A stretch of DNA of 40,004 bases from Saprospirales bacterium (lineage in GTDB: Bacteria; Bacteroidota; Bacteroidia; Chitinophagales; Saprospiraceae): the NCBI GenBank assembly GCA_947459365.1, contig CANHDG010000005.1, forward strand, positions 1-40,004, given 5' to 3'. The position numbers were made by a program, and so were the translations under genes. This document shows, in pieces, positions 24,652 through 33,739 of this stretch (its first letter is position 1; each line of letters begins with the position of its first letter). The notes below the pieces were generated by a model. It searched no databases, was not told the DNA's origin, and worked only from the letters and a program-made list of their open reading frames with translations.

Positions 24652-25938
24652 ATGAAAAAAGGGAAAACGACACCACCGCATTGTTCTTTTTGCGGAGGCA
24701 GTGAGGAGGATGTTGATATCCTCATTTCGGGTCTGGAGGCTCAGATTTGTGATTCTTGCGCAGAGCGAGCGCTTGAGATGGTTGATCATCACTTGGGCCC
24801 TGAGCATAGGCGGCGGGAGTCTTCCTCCTCGCCTCTTGGATCAAAGTCCTTTTCTGGCAGTATCAATTTAGTTCCTCCTCGGGAGCTAAAGACATTTCTG
24901 GATAAGTATATTATCGGCCAAGATGAGGCAAAAAAGGTTCTATCGGTAGCTGTTTACAACCACTACAAGCGAATTAAACAACGAGAGGCAGGAAAGAAGC
25001 TCGATAGTGATGTAGAAATTGAGAAGTCCAATGTGCTTTTCGTGGGCCAGACAGGTACGGGAAAAACGTTAATGGCTCGCACGATTGCTCGAACTTTGAA
25101 TGTCCCTTTTACCATAGTTGATGCTACTGTGTTCACAGAGGCTGGGTATGTAGGAGAGGATATCGAAAGTATTTTGGCGCGGTTATTACAGGTATGCGAC
25201 TACGATGTGGCTGCCGCCGAGCGGGGAATTGTTTATATCGACGAAGTTGATAAAATTGCCCGTAAGCAGGATAACCCAAGCATCACTCGTGATGTTTCTG
25301 GTGAAGGGGTTCAGCAGGGATTATTAAAAATGCTAGAAGGTGCTGAGTTGTTGGTACCTCCCCAAGGTGGCAGGAAGCACCCAGATCAGAAGATGCTGAA
25401 AGTGAACACCCAAAATATTCTTTTTATTTGTGGTGGGGCATTCGATGGTATTGAAAAAATCATTGCTCGTCGGGTAAATACCAGTGTAATTGGCTATAGT
25501 AATCAACAAATTGAAAAAGTTGATCGGGAAAACCTGTTGCAGTATGTTACGCATCAGGATATAAAGACGTTTGGATTAATTCCAGAGTTGGTGGGTCGTT
25601 TGCCAGTTATCGTGCATCTCGATCCTTTGGATGTAGAGACGTTAAGTCTGATTTTAACGGAGCCCAAGAATGCGCTTCTAAAGCAGTACCAAGCGCTGTT
25701 TGCTATGGAGGATATCGAGCTGGTTCTTACGGATGACTGTGTTTCTTTTATTGCAGAGAAAGCGCTGGAGTACAAATTAGGTGCCAGAGGGCTTCGCTCC
25801 TTGTGTGAAGCTATTCTTACGGATGCAATGTATGATCCTGCGCCGCACATGAAGAGTAAGCAGCTGGTAATTGATCAAAAATATGCAATGGATAAACTTG
25901 ACCGTTCGCGGCTTTCAAAGTTGAGTATTGCTGTTTAA
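24652..25938 (+). CDS. clpX: ClpX, AAA+ unfoldase of ClpXP
   Basis: A 428-residue unfoldase that feeds tagged proteins to ClpP. The N-terminal zinc domain has CxxC pairs at Cys11/Cys14 and Cys33/Cys36, Walker A is GQTGTGKT (132-139) and Walker B IVYIDEVDK (about 193-201). Sensor and arginine-finger regions are present (NILFICGGAFDGIEK, YKLGARGLRSLCE). The ClpP-docking loop reads IGY (280-282) where E. coli has IGF. The gene lies directly behind clpP. Confidence 0.96.
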   Translation: MKKGKTTPPHCSFCGGSEEDVDILISGLEAQICDSCAERALEMVDHHLGPEHRRRESSSSPLGSKSFSGSINLVPPRELKTFLDKYIIGQDEAKKVLSVAVYNHYKRIKQREAGKKLDSDVEIEKSNVLFVGQTGTGKTLMARTIARTLNVPFTIVDATVFTEAGYVGEDIESILARLLQVCDYDVAAAERGIVYIDEVDKIARKQDNPSITRDVSGEGVQQGLLKMLEGAELLVPPQGGRKHPDQKMLKVNTQNILFICGGAFDGIEKIIARRVNTSVIGYSNQQIEKVDRENLLQYVTHQDIKTFGLIPELVGRLPVIVHLDPLDVETLSLILTEPKNALLKQYQALFAMEDIELVLTDDCVSFIAEKALEYKLGARGLRSLCEAILTDAMYDPAPHMKSKQLVIDQKYAMDKLDRSRLSKLSIAV

Positions 25939-26049
25939 GCATAAAGAAAAAGCCCTTTGTAATTAAAGTTACTTAGGTTATATTGGATCTGCAACTAAAT
26001 GTAAGGGTTCACTGTTTTAAAAAATAATTTCATACAAATTAATAAAAAC

Positions 26050-26367
26050 ATGGCACTTCAAGTAACTGATGCCTCCTTTGAGAGTGAGGTACTTCAAAGC
26101 GATAAACTCACCGTTGTTGATTTCTGGGCAGAATGGTGTGGTCCCTGCAAAATGATGAATCCTGTATTGGATGAACTTTCTAAAGAATTGGAGGGACGTG
26201 TTGTTATTGCCAAATTAAACGTAGATGAAAACCCTGAGATCCCGACAAATCTGATGATTCGGGGTATTCCTACCTTTGTAATGTTTAAAGGAGGAAAGGA
26301 AGTTGCTCGTATTGTAGGAGCACAGTCTAAGCAGGCGATGCTTTCTAAGATAGAGGCATTGGTATAA
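26050..26367 (+). CDS. trxA: Thioredoxin
   Basis: A 105-residue cytosolic thioredoxin with FWAEWCGPCKMM, the cis-Pro loop RGIPTFVMF and the terminal helix. No signal peptide, in contrast to the secreted paralogue at 2376. It serves as a general disulfide reductant. It ends at a bidirectional terminator shared with ruvA and lies 111 bases after clpX; whether it has its own promoter is not visible. Confidence 0.95.
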   Translation: MALQVTDASFESEVLQSDKLTVVDFWAEWCGPCKMMNPVLDELSKELEGRVVIAKLNVDENPEIPTNLMIRGIPTFVMFKGGKEVARIVGAQSKQAMLSKIEALV

Positions 26368-26392
26368 TCCAAGCACAATTTTGTAAGCAAGA

Positions 26393-26423
26393 GCCCAATA
26401 CCCCATACTTTGGGATATTGGGC
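26393..26423. terminator. Bidirectional terminator between trxA and ruvA
   Basis: GCCCAATA (26393-26400) pairs with TATTGGGC (26416-26423), extended by CCC/GGG inside and by AAG/CTT outside. It sits between two convergent genes. Confidence 0.75.
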
Positions 26424-26432
26424 TTACTCGTT

Positions 26433-27029
26433 TTAGGCCATGTATTTCAGTGCTGCTTTGATCATCTCCTCTACTCGAGCTGTTGCAGGGAGTTCTTTAG
26501 CGATTTGATTAAGGGCTTTTTGGACGGTAATTCGGTTGAAGCCAAGCGCTATCAATGCGGTCAGGGCCTCTTCTCTAACCGTGTTGTCTACGGCCGCTCC
26601 GGGCAACAATACGGGTCCATCGGGAGCCTCTCTGGTCATTTTATCCTTTAGGTCTAGAATAATTTGTTTGGCCGCCTTAGGACCTATTCCCTTTGCCCGT
26701 TGGAGAATATGCGCTTGTTCTCCTATAATTGCTGCGCGAATTTCGTCGGCAGTCATAGAGGAAAGAAGTAGTTGTGCGGTGGATGGCCCAACCCCTGAAA
26801 CAGAAATGAGGTGTACAAACATAGAACGTTCTACCTGGGTGGCGAAACCGAAAAGTGTATGGGCATCTTCTCTAACATTAAAGTGGGTGTATAGAGTTGC
26901 CTTTTCTTTTCCTTTTATTGCTGTATAGGTGCTTAGAGGAATATGTAGGTGAAAGCCAATTCCATTGACCTCAAGCGTTAAAAAGGCTGGTGTTAGGTGA
27001 GTGATTTCTCCTTTAAGGTATGCGTACAT
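26433..27029 (-). CDS. ruvA: Holliday junction branch-migration subunit RuvA
   Basis: A 198-residue RuvA that binds four-way junctions as a tetramer and recruits RuvB. The N-terminal OB domain (MYAYLKGEITHLTPAFLTLEVNGIGFHL) is followed by helix-hairpin-helix pairs (LISVSGVGPSTAQLLLS, LQRAKGIGPKAAKQIILDLKDKM) and a C-terminal RuvB-binding three-helix domain (EEALTALIALGFNRITVQKALNQIA). A TACCTTTG element lies upstream on the minus strand. Convergent with trxA; ruvB is not adjacent. Confidence 0.95.
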   Translation of the reverse strand: MYAYLKGEITHLTPAFLTLEVNGIGFHLHIPLSTYTAIKGKEKATLYTHFNVREDAHTLFGFATQVERSMFVHLISVSGVGPSTAQLLLSSMTADEIRAAIIGEQAHILQRAKGIGPKAAKQIILDLKDKMTREAPDGPVLLPGAAVDNTVREEALTALIALGFNRITVQKALNQIAKELPATARVEEMIKAALKYMA

Positions 27030-27127
27030 AATCTAAGTTAATATTTAATTGCCGGTCATTATTTGGGGAGCGGCTCTAGTTATTTGATGTATATAATCCA
27101 AGTGATTTTTTGGATAAATCCTTTTTG

Positions 27128-27135
27128 CAAAGGTA
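27128..27135 (-). promoter_or_regulatory. -7 promoter element for ruvA (TACCTTTG, minus strand)
   Basis: CAAAGGTA on the plus strand is TACCTTTG on the minus strand, about 100 bases upstream of the ruvA ATG. An exact match to TAnnTTTG; no -33 element at standard spacing is visible. Confidence 0.55.
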
Positions 27136-27171
27136 ATCTATTTAGAATGGATTGATTTAATTACAACTTTC

Positions 27172-27804
27172 ATGGTACATACATTTACGTTTAACCCTTT
27201 TTCTGAAAACACTTACGTGCTCTACGATGAGTCGGGCGACTGTATGATTGTTGATCCTGGTTGTTACACGACGGTTGAAAGAGAGGAGCTCCGCTCCTTT
27301 ATTGAGCGGGAGCGGTTGCGTCCAGTTCGATTAGTGAATACCCATTGTCATCTTGATCATGTGTTTGGAAATCGGTGGGTGAGTGAAACTTGGGGATTAT
27401 CTTTAGAGATTCATAGGGGTGAGTTGCCATTATTACAACGATTGGTGGATACAGCACGCATGTATGGGGTTCCAGGAGTGGAGGCTTCCCCTTTGCCTTC
27501 TAGGTATATTGAGCCAGGGGAGGAGATTTGTTTTGGGAATACCCGATTAAGGGTGTTGTTTACTCCAGGGCATTCTCCTGCCAGTATTTGTTTCCATAAT
27601 GAACTGGAGGAATATGTTATAGCAGGAGATGTCCTATTTTTAGAAGGGATAGGACGAACGGATTTGCCAGGAGGGGATTTTGAGATACTGATAAGCAGTA
27701 TCCGACAGCAGTTGTTTGTTTTACCTGAGACTACGTTAGTTTATCCAGGTCATGGGCCTACCACTACCATCCGGCACGAGATGGAGTGTAATCCCTTCTT
27801 ATAA
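27172..27804 (+). CDS. Metallo-beta-lactamase-fold hydrolase (GloB-like)
   Basis: A 210-residue hydrolase of the glyoxalase II-like branch. The metal motif HxHxDH appears as NTHCHLDHVFGN (about 57-68), followed by LFTPGHSPASICFHN, a second-metal aspartate in VIAGDVLFLEGIGRTDLPGGD, and the terminal histidine in YPGHGPTTTI. The size fits single-domain thioester or S-lactoyl-glutathione-type hydrolases; the actual substrate is unknown. Divergent from ruvA. Confidence 0.9.
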   Translation: MVHTFTFNPFSENTYVLYDESGDCMIVDPGCYTTVEREELRSFIERERLRPVRLVNTHCHLDHVFGNRWVSETWGLSLEIHRGELPLLQRLVDTARMYGVPGVEASPLPSRYIEPGEEICFGNTRLRVLFTPGHSPASICFHNELEEYVIAGDVLFLEGIGRTDLPGGDFEILISSIRQQLFVLPETTLVYPGHGPTTTIRHEMECNPFL

Positions 27805-27887
27805 TAATAGCCAAGGCTGGAGGTGCTCCCCTACTTTGGTTGATGGAATAGTTTCTAAAATTATTAGGTGAGTAAATGAAAATGCAC

Positions 27888-27895
27888 TACCTTTG
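27888..27895 (+). promoter_or_regulatory. -7 promoter element of the SRP RNA (TACCTTTG)
   Basis: Exact TACCTTTG six bases before the first paired base of the SRP RNA, the same octamer as at the tRNA-Leu gene. Confidence 0.7.
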
Positions 27896-27900
27896 CGGCG

Positions 27901-27979
27901 CGTCGGGCGACCAGCTCCTGCAAAACTCCCCCAGGGCAGAAATGCAGCAAGGGTATGTGGTTGAGCGGTGTGCCCGACG
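27901..27979 (+). ncRNA. ffs: Small bacterial SRP RNA (4.5S type)
   Basis: The closing stem CGTCGGGC (27901-27908) pairs with GCCCGACG (27972-27979). The interior carries the conserved Ffh-binding region, CCAGGGCAGAAATGCAGCAAGGG, and matching helix strands. The RNA pairs with Ffh in co-translational membrane targeting. Ends are set from the visible stem and may differ by several bases. Confidence 0.93.
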
Positions 27980-28043
27980 TTTTTATTTACAGAACTGAAT
28001 CTTATTCTTATGGGAGTAGGTGTATTTTCAACTTGAACAGTTT

Positions 28044-28706
28044 ATGTTATTCTTTATTGATACGGCTAATTTGGGTGACATTCGCGAAGCTGCGGAGTTA
28101 GGAATATTGGATGGAGTAACAACCAATCCTTCTTTAATGGCTAAAGAGGGAATAAAAGGGGATGCGAATGTACTGCGTCATTATATAGATATCTGTGAAT
28201 TGGTTGGGGAGGCACAAGATGTGAGCGCGGAGGTGATTTCTACCGATTTCAAAGGCATGGTGGAAGAGGGAGAGAAATTAGCTGCTCTTCACGAGAACAT
28301 TGTGGTGAAGGTTCCTATGACCAAGGATGGAATCAAGGCCATTTCCCATTTCACTCGAGTTGGAATACGGACAAACTGTACTCTGGTTTTCTCTGCTGGT
28401 CAGGCCATTTTGGCTGCTAAGGCTGGGGCTACTTATGTTTCTCCTTTTGTAGGTCGATTAGATGATATTTCTTGGGAGGGCATGAATTTGATCAAGGAAA
28501 TTCGTGAAATCTACGATATGGTTGGTTATACCACACTAATTTTGGCTGCTAGTATACGGAGCCCACTTCATATTGTACAGGCTGCCAAGGCGGGGGCAGA
28601 CGTTGTTACGTGTCCTCTTTCAGCCATGTTAGGGTTGTTGAACCATCCCTTGACGGATATTGGGTTGGAGAAGTTTTTAGCGGATCACCGCAAGGTAAAC
28701 GGATAA
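28044..28706 (+). CDS. tal: Transaldolase / fructose-6-phosphate aldolase-type
   Basis: A 220-residue TalC/FSA-size aldolase. It opens MLFFIDTANLGDIREAAEL, has the TTNPSLMAKEG motif, and the Schiff-base lysine lies in NIVVKVPMTKDG. Short members of this family act as transaldolase in the pentose phosphate pathway or as fructose-6-phosphate aldolase; sequence alone does not separate them. The track's GTG start at 28020 adds eight residues and overlaps the SRP leader region, so ATG 28044 is used. Confidence 0.9.
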   Translation: MLFFIDTANLGDIREAAELGILDGVTTNPSLMAKEGIKGDANVLRHYIDICELVGEAQDVSAEVISTDFKGMVEEGEKLAALHENIVVKVPMTKDGIKAISHFTRVGIRTNCTLVFSAGQAILAAKAGATYVSPFVGRLDDISWEGMNLIKEIREIYDMVGYTTLILAASIRSPLHIVQAAKAGADVVTCPLSAMLGLLNHPLTDIGLEKFLADHRKVNG

Positions 28707-28732
28707 ACTATATTAAGGAAATAATGTAATTT

Positions 28733-28767
28733 GGCTACATAGTGATTCACTGTGTAGCCTTTTTTTA
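28733..28767 (+). terminator. Intrinsic terminator after tal
   Basis: GGCTACA-T-AGTG / CACT-G-TGTAGCC with a three-base loop is followed by a run of seven or more T. Classic Rho-independent form on the plus strand. Confidence 0.88.
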
Positions 28768-28836
28768 TTAATTAAAACAGGGGACCATACTGTGTTTTTG
28801 CATAACAAGAACACAGCATGGCGTATCAGGGTGGAG

Positions 28837-30867
28837 TTATTCAATAGTAACTTTTGCGATTCGGTCACCAACTTGGAGTTGATGAACAACATTCATAGCT
28901 TTTGTTACGCGTCCAAAAAGGGTGTATCTTCCATCTAGGTGTGGGGTTGGACTATGTGTAATAAACCATTGGGTTGATTCAGTGTCAAATCCAGCCGAAG
29001 CCATGCCCACCATGCCTTCATCTTCATACCACAAAGGACCAATCTCAGTTCTGATTGTATAGTCTTTTGCTCCGTATCCATCTCCTCTTGGGCAGCCGTC
29101 TTGTACAACAAAGTTGGGAACTACCCTATGGAATGTTTTATTATCGAAAAAACCTTCCTTGGCTAGATTAATAAAGTTGAGTACGGATGCAGGGGCCATT
29201 TCAGGGTAAAAACGTATTTCGAATTCGCCTTTTGAGGTTTGAACGATGGCTCTCGTATCTGGTTTGTAAAGATTATAGGAGGCCCATTCAATGGGATGAT
29301 TATAGGTTGGTTTTGTTGGCTTGGAGCTTGGTTGGCCCGTAAAATAAGAGATTGTTTTTTCAAGTGCTTGGTAGGCCTCAATATCTCTAGGCATTTTTAA
29401 ACTTTTCAGGCTTTCTTGCCAGTTGGTTATTCTTGCAGAGTCTCTGATAGTGGCGAAGTTAGGAGCGTTAGCCAGAAAAGCAGGAGCTGCCTCTGCGATG
29501 ACGCCTGGATCATTCGTTGCGATTAGCTCTCTGAGATAGTAGTACAAATCCCTACGGGCGCCCCTTGCACCTTCTCCAAATACGGCGTAGAAGTTAGGCC
29601 GTTCGCAAATTAACCGTAAACACTCTGCTGCGGCTGATTTGACGGCAGGGTGTGTTGCCGACTTTCCTTTTTCATAGATCCAGTTGTATTGCCAGGGGAA
29701 TTCAGCGAGTCCTCGGAGGCAAGCAGCTTGTTCATAAGGATTTTGCGATTGAAGAAACATTTCCCTTAAACGATAATTGACAAAATCTTTTGATTCGGGC
29801 TTGGCCCTTCCGCTCAGCCACTTATTGGAGGCATGGAACAGCGCTACCCTACTCTGCCAGAAAAGCGACTCGTTCTCACGAGCGATTCTCCAGTAGTAGT
29901 CTCCATCTTTTTCGTTTCCATTTTGTATAAAAAAGCTGGCTGCCACTTTTGAAATGTGTTGGTTAGAATCTGCAATAAAAGGAACTACCAGTTGGCGGAC
30001 CGTATCGTAAGGGAACTTGGTGAGTGCATTGATTAGGTTACACTTAACTCTCCAGTCAGATTCTGTTTTAAGGGCATTAGAGAGAAGGCGGAAGGATGGG
30101 CCGGTTGTAGATTTTCCAAGGGCAGTTGCTAGGGCCATTCGGATATCTGGGTCAATTGCCCTTACAAACGCTGCGGCCATTACAACAGCTTGTGTGCTGT
30201 CAGGGCTAATATCAGTTGTTCTTGCTAAGTAGTGGGTTGCCATTAATCGGGCTGATTCTGGGACTTGTTCATCCGCAGCGTATCGAATCATCAGGTCAGT
30301 AGCTAACGGATCGGTGATTTTTCGTTGGCCGAAACGGTAGATCGCTCTACATTGACCTAGCAGTAGTAGTGTATCAGATTTTTTATAGGTACTAATCAAG
30401 GCCATATTTTTGAGGCTAGTGACGGTTCCGCACTTACCAATTGCCTCTAAAACAACAGCGTTGAATCGTTGGTGTTGGGATAGCGAGTCATCAGACTGGA
30501 AGCTGTTAATCAGTACTCTTTCTGCGTTTGGTGCTCCAATTTGACCTAATGAAAATGCTGCTGCAATCCGCACATCTTCGACAGGGTCTTTTAGTAATTT
30601 TGAAAGGGGGTCTACGATGGAGGAGTCGCCGAAGGTAGTGAAGGAAAGGGCTGCCAAATATCTTGCTGTGGCATCTGGTTCCTTAAAATATGCTATAAGA
30701 CTATCGATTTCTTGTCGGTCGCGGAAGTTGTAGATTCGTTGAAGCCGCTTGTTATTTAGGTCGATGTTCACCTCATCGACAGGTCCTGCTTTGCGGTTAG
30801 GATCCGGGGGGACACAGGATAGGAGGAGCGAGGAAGCTAGGATAGACCAGAAAAACCAGTAGCGCAT
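28837..30867 (-). CDS. HEAT-repeat / cyclophilin peptidyl-prolyl isomerase lipoprotein
   Basis: A 676-residue lipoprotein: the lipobox SSLLLSC puts the lipid on Cys18. The N-terminal two-thirds is made of HEAT-type helical repeats (for example VDPLSKLLKDPVEDVRIAAAFSLGQIG). The last 160 residues form a cyclophilin domain (IVQTSKGEFEIRFYPEMAP, NKTFHRVVPNFVVQDGCP, STQWFITHSPTPHLDGRYTLFGRV). It likely assists folding of exported proteins on the periplasmic side, with the repeats serving as a protein-binding arm (inference). A TAACTTTG promoter element lies just upstream. Confidence 0.92.
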   Translation of the reverse strand: MRYWFFWSILASSLLLSCVPPDPNRKAGPVDEVNIDLNNKRLQRIYNFRDRQEIDSLIAYFKEPDATARYLAALSFTTFGDSSIVDPLSKLLKDPVEDVRIAAAFSLGQIGAPNAERVLINSFQSDDSLSQHQRFNAVVLEAIGKCGTVTSLKNMALISTYKKSDTLLLLGQCRAIYRFGQRKITDPLATDLMIRYAADEQVPESARLMATHYLARTTDISPDSTQAVVMAAAFVRAIDPDIRMALATALGKSTTGPSFRLLSNALKTESDWRVKCNLINALTKFPYDTVRQLVVPFIADSNQHISKVAASFFIQNGNEKDGDYYWRIARENESLFWQSRVALFHASNKWLSGRAKPESKDFVNYRLREMFLQSQNPYEQAACLRGLAEFPWQYNWIYEKGKSATHPAVKSAAAECLRLICERPNFYAVFGEGARGARRDLYYYLRELIATNDPGVIAEAAPAFLANAPNFATIRDSARITNWQESLKSLKMPRDIEAYQALEKTISYFTGQPSSKPTKPTYNHPIEWASYNLYKPDTRAIVQTSKGEFEIRFYPEMAPASVLNFINLAKEGFFDNKTFHRVVPNFVVQDGCPRGDGYGAKDYTIRTEIGPLWYEDEGMVGMASAGFDTESTQWFITHSPTPHLDGRYTLFGRVTKAMNVVHQLQVGDRIAKVTIE

Positions 30868-30890
30868 ATAAATAAGGTTATTTTACGGGA

Positions 30891-30898
30891 CAAAGTTA
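30891..30898 (-). promoter_or_regulatory. -7 promoter element for the HEAT/cyclophilin gene (TAACTTTG)
   Basis: CAAAGTTA on the plus strand reads TAACTTTG on the minus strand, 24 bases upstream of the gene's ATG. Matches the TAnnTTTG consensus and gives a short leader. Confidence 0.6.
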
Positions 30899-31090
30899 GC
30901 AAATATTGCTTCAAAGAGGGTTGTTTTGATTGTTATGGGTAATTATTAGTTTATTGTGGTGGGTTCATTTATGGGGAAAGAGTTGGGGTTGGTGCTAGAT
31001 AGGATTCTGTCTTGACTTGTGGGGAATGGTTGGGCCTACGTTTGTAATAATAATCCGGGAGGTGGTTAGTGGCAGATGTAGGATTTTCCC

Positions 31091-31098
31091 TACTTTTG
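31091..31098 (+). promoter_or_regulatory. -7 promoter element for hmgA (TACTTTTG)
   Basis: TACTTTTG fits TAnnTTTG and lies 33 bases before the hmgA ATG. Confidence 0.5.
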
Positions 31099-31130
31099 TC
31101 AGACTAACAATATAAAAACATTTTATTTTC

Positions 31131-32288
31131 ATGCCTATTTATCATAAACTAGGGAAAATACCTTCCAAGCGGCATGTTGTTTTCGAAAAGGCTGATGGTG
31201 GTCTTTATTATGAGCAGCTTTTCGGTACGGTTGGATTTGATGGTATGTCTTCCCTTTTATATCAGATTCATCGTCCGACGATGGTCAAGTCCATCGGTGA
31301 GGTGCTAGATGTTCGTCCCAAGATTGCGGTGGAGCATAATATGAAGGCGATGTTACTGAAGGGTTTTCAGGTTGCTCCAAAGGATGACTATTTGGAGAGC
31401 CGCGAACCATTATTAGTAAACAGCGATATTTATGTTGGTTTGGCAGCTCCGAGGCAATCGCTGCGTGATTATTTTTATAAGAATGCGGATGCGGATGAAT
31501 TGCTATTTGTACATCGAGGGACGGGCACGTTAAGGACCTTTTTGGGCAATATTCGTTTTGAGTATGGTGATTACCTTGTGATTCCAAGGGGGATGATTTA
31601 CCAGATTGAATTTGATACGACGGACAATCGATTGTTGTATGCTGAGTCATTTCATCCGATTTATACACCCAAACGGTATCGAAATTGGTTTGGACAGTTA
31701 TTGGAGCATTCGCCATTTTGTGAGCGTGATTATAAATTGCCTGAAAACCTTGAGACCTATGATGAAAAGGGAGAGTTTTTGATTAAGGTGAAAAAACAAG
31801 GTCAATTACACCAAATGGTATACTCATCGCACCCATTTGATGTAGTAGGCTGGGATGGGTATAATTTTCCATACGGATTTTCCATACATAATTTTGAACC
31901 CATTACTGGTCGAGTACATCAGCCTCCGCCTGTTCATCAAACGTTTGAAACGAGTGCGTTTGTGGTTTGTTCGTTTTGTCCTCGACTATATGATTATCAT
32001 CCGAAGGCGATACCTGCACCCTATAATCACTCAAACATCGATTCGGATGAGGTACTTTATTATGTGGATGGGGATTTTATGAGTCGCAACAATATTGAAC
32101 AAGGCCATATTACCTTACACCCTGGAGGTATTCCACATGGACCGCATCCTGGTGCTTACGAGCGGAGTATTGGTCAGAAAGAGACCCATGAATTAGCGGT
32201 AATGATTGACACGTTCAAACCGTTCCAAGTTACTGAGAATGCTTTAAGGATTGATGATGGTAAGTATTATCTATCCTGGATGGAGTAA
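31131..32288 (+). CDS. hmgA: Homogentisate 1,2-dioxygenase
   Basis: A 385-residue Fe(II) dioxygenase that opens homogentisate to maleylacetoacetate in tyrosine/phenylalanine breakdown. The metal-site region LHPGGIPHGPHPGAYERS supplies the conserved His and Glu, and ETHELAVMIDTF gives the last His. The N-terminal segment (MPIYHKLGKIPSKRHVVFEK) and GFDGMSSLLYQIHRPT are typical of the bacterial form. It stands alone: no fumarylacetoacetase or hydroxyphenylpyruvate dioxygenase gene is adjacent here. Confidence 0.95.
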   Translation: MPIYHKLGKIPSKRHVVFEKADGGLYYEQLFGTVGFDGMSSLLYQIHRPTMVKSIGEVLDVRPKIAVEHNMKAMLLKGFQVAPKDDYLESREPLLVNSDIYVGLAAPRQSLRDYFYKNADADELLFVHRGTGTLRTFLGNIRFEYGDYLVIPRGMIYQIEFDTTDNRLLYAESFHPIYTPKRYRNWFGQLLEHSPFCERDYKLPENLETYDEKGEFLIKVKKQGQLHQMVYSSHPFDVVGWDGYNFPYGFSIHNFEPITGRVHQPPPVHQTFETSAFVVCSFCPRLYDYHPKAIPAPYNHSNIDSDEVLYYVDGDFMSRNNIEQGHITLHPGGIPHGPHPGAYERSIGQKETHELAVMIDTFKPFQVTENALRIDDGKYYLSWME

Positions 32289-32301
32289 TTTAGTAACAAT
32301 T

Positions 32302-32337
32302 AAAAAGCCCGGCCTGAATTTTCAAGTCGGGCTTTTT
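32302..32337. terminator. Bidirectional terminator after hmgA
   Basis: AAAAAGCCCG (32302-32311) pairs with CGGGCTTTTT (32328-32337) across a 16-base loop, with A- and T-runs on both sides. It serves hmgA and the convergent minus-strand gene. Confidence 0.9.
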
Positions 32338-32352
32338 AATTGTAACGTATCT

Positions 32353-33705
32353 CTACAATGTGGTAATGAGTCCCGCTTGGAGTGTAGTTGAATTTGTGGT
32401 TGAGGCTTCAGGGCCAAATCCTTTTCCAGCTATTTGACGGCGATAAATGGGCTCTGCGTAGGCAATTAGCCGTGGGGAAAGTTGGCGCTGAAATCGAATA
32501 CCGGCATCAACGGATGCGAAAAAGTTATCTTTAAGTTGGCCGTTATCTAGCAGGCCTGCTACGGAAGGCAGCGTTGGATTGCCAGGCAAGCTTGATCCTT
32601 GAGGGGGGGTGGGATAAGGTATATGGCGGTAGGTAAAGGATTTGGACGAGGCGATTTGTGCGGTCCCTCCAACTGTAGCGTGTAGGCTGTTTTTTCCCCA
32701 GCGTGTAATTTGTCTTGTCGCTTTTACAGGTATAGATACCATGGAGGCTTTTACCTGATCGGTACTTATTCCGAATGTTTGGTCTCCTTGTTGATAGAGC
32801 TCGAAGACATCTGTATCTGTTTTAAGTGTAAGTTGGGAATAGGATGCACCTAATTCAAGTCCCCATTTCGCTTTTTTAGCAGCTACTGCCATACCGACTA
32901 ATGGGGTTGTGGTTGAGGTCGAGAATCCGTTTTGTGTGTGCAGGTTAAGTCGTTGAATACCGGAGTAGGCAATTAATTGTAACTGTTTAGCCGTGCTTTT
33001 ACGCTTTAGGTAAGGTGTAGCTACCCTTGGAATGTTTGTCAGCTGGTTATCTGGGTTGGTTAGCTGGAAGCCGAGTGTTTGGAGAAGAGCAAGCGGAATC
33101 AGCTTAGAAGGCCCATTGTTAACCGGGTTTGGTTGAGAGAGGTCGGTTTGAATTGGAAAGAGTAATGGGGTATGGCTAGGGTCAGGGATTTCATTAGAAA
33201 TAGTAGCTACGCTATTGATTGAATAGGACGAGCTTTCGAAAAGAGAGGTGTTTGATGCGTTTAGTGAATGCGTTGTCTTGCTTTTTAAGAATTTTTCTGC
33301 CTTAGCCATTGGGATTTCCTTATTGATGGGAAGATCGTTTACTGGCATTTTAAAAGGGTAGACATTATTGTGGAGGATGTTATTAAAGTTTGCCGCAAAA
33401 AGTAAGATAATTGCTGCTTCGGCCACTTTAATCAACCTTATGCGTTGTATCGTAGCGTTTTGAGTGAGTTGCCTAGCCATTTTATTCCAATGACTGTATT
33501 GGTAGGGCACCTCTAATTCTTGGAGTGCTGTCCTCAGTTGTTTGTCAAAGAGTTCACTATTTTTCTCGAGGTGTGGGCCTGTCATGGGGGCATCGGCTTT
33601 ATCGTCTAATTTTTGACGGAGTGCTTCCCAAGAAGTTGGGTCGTATGCCTCTTCCAAATTTTGAAGGGACTCGGCTATTTTTTGATCAAAAGTAAACTTG
33701 TTCAT
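32353..33705 (-). CDS. Putative anti-sigma-like protein fused to an outer-membrane-barrel-like domain
   Basis: A 450-residue protein, 34 bases downstream of an ECF sigma gene. The N-terminus carries two copies of one motif: FDQKIAESLQNLEEAYDPTSW (6-26) and FDKQLRTALQELEVPYQYSHW (53-73), each followed by a basic helix. A membrane segment follows (about 92-108, VAEAAIILLFAANF). Next is a low-complexity Ser/Thr/Pro/Asn linker to about 235 and a C-terminal beta-rich domain (LQLIAYSGIQRLNLH to LQAGLITTL) with alternating aromatic strands like small outer-membrane barrels. No signal peptide. The parts suggest a cytosolic sigma-binding end and a distal sensor end (inference). No enzyme motif seen. 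Confidence 0.72.
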   Translation of the reverse strand: MNKFTFDQKIAESLQNLEEAYDPTSWEALRQKLDDKADAPMTGPHLEKNSELFDKQLRTALQELEVPYQYSHWNKMARQLTQNATIQRIRLIKVAEAAIILLFAANFNNILHNNVYPFKMPVNDLPINKEIPMAKAEKFLKSKTTHSLNASNTSLFESSSYSINSVATISNEIPDPSHTPLLFPIQTDLSQPNPVNNGPSKLIPLALLQTLGFQLTNPDNQLTNIPRVATPYLKRKSTAKQLQLIAYSGIQRLNLHTQNGFSTSTTTPLVGMAVAAKKAKWGLELGASYSQLTLKTDTDVFELYQQGDQTFGISTDQVKASMVSIPVKATRQITRWGKNSLHATVGGTAQIASSKSFTYRHIPYPTPPQGSSLPGNPTLPSVAGLLDNGQLKDNFFASVDAGIRFQRQLSPRLIAYAEPIYRRQIAGKGFGPEASTTNSTTLQAGLITTL

Positions 33706-33739
33706 GGATGCAGGTGGTTCGGATGATTATTGATTGGGG

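Noticed and set aside
26418-26928. Plus-strand ORFs opposite ruvA
   Set aside because: They are antisense shadows of a well-supported RuvA gene.
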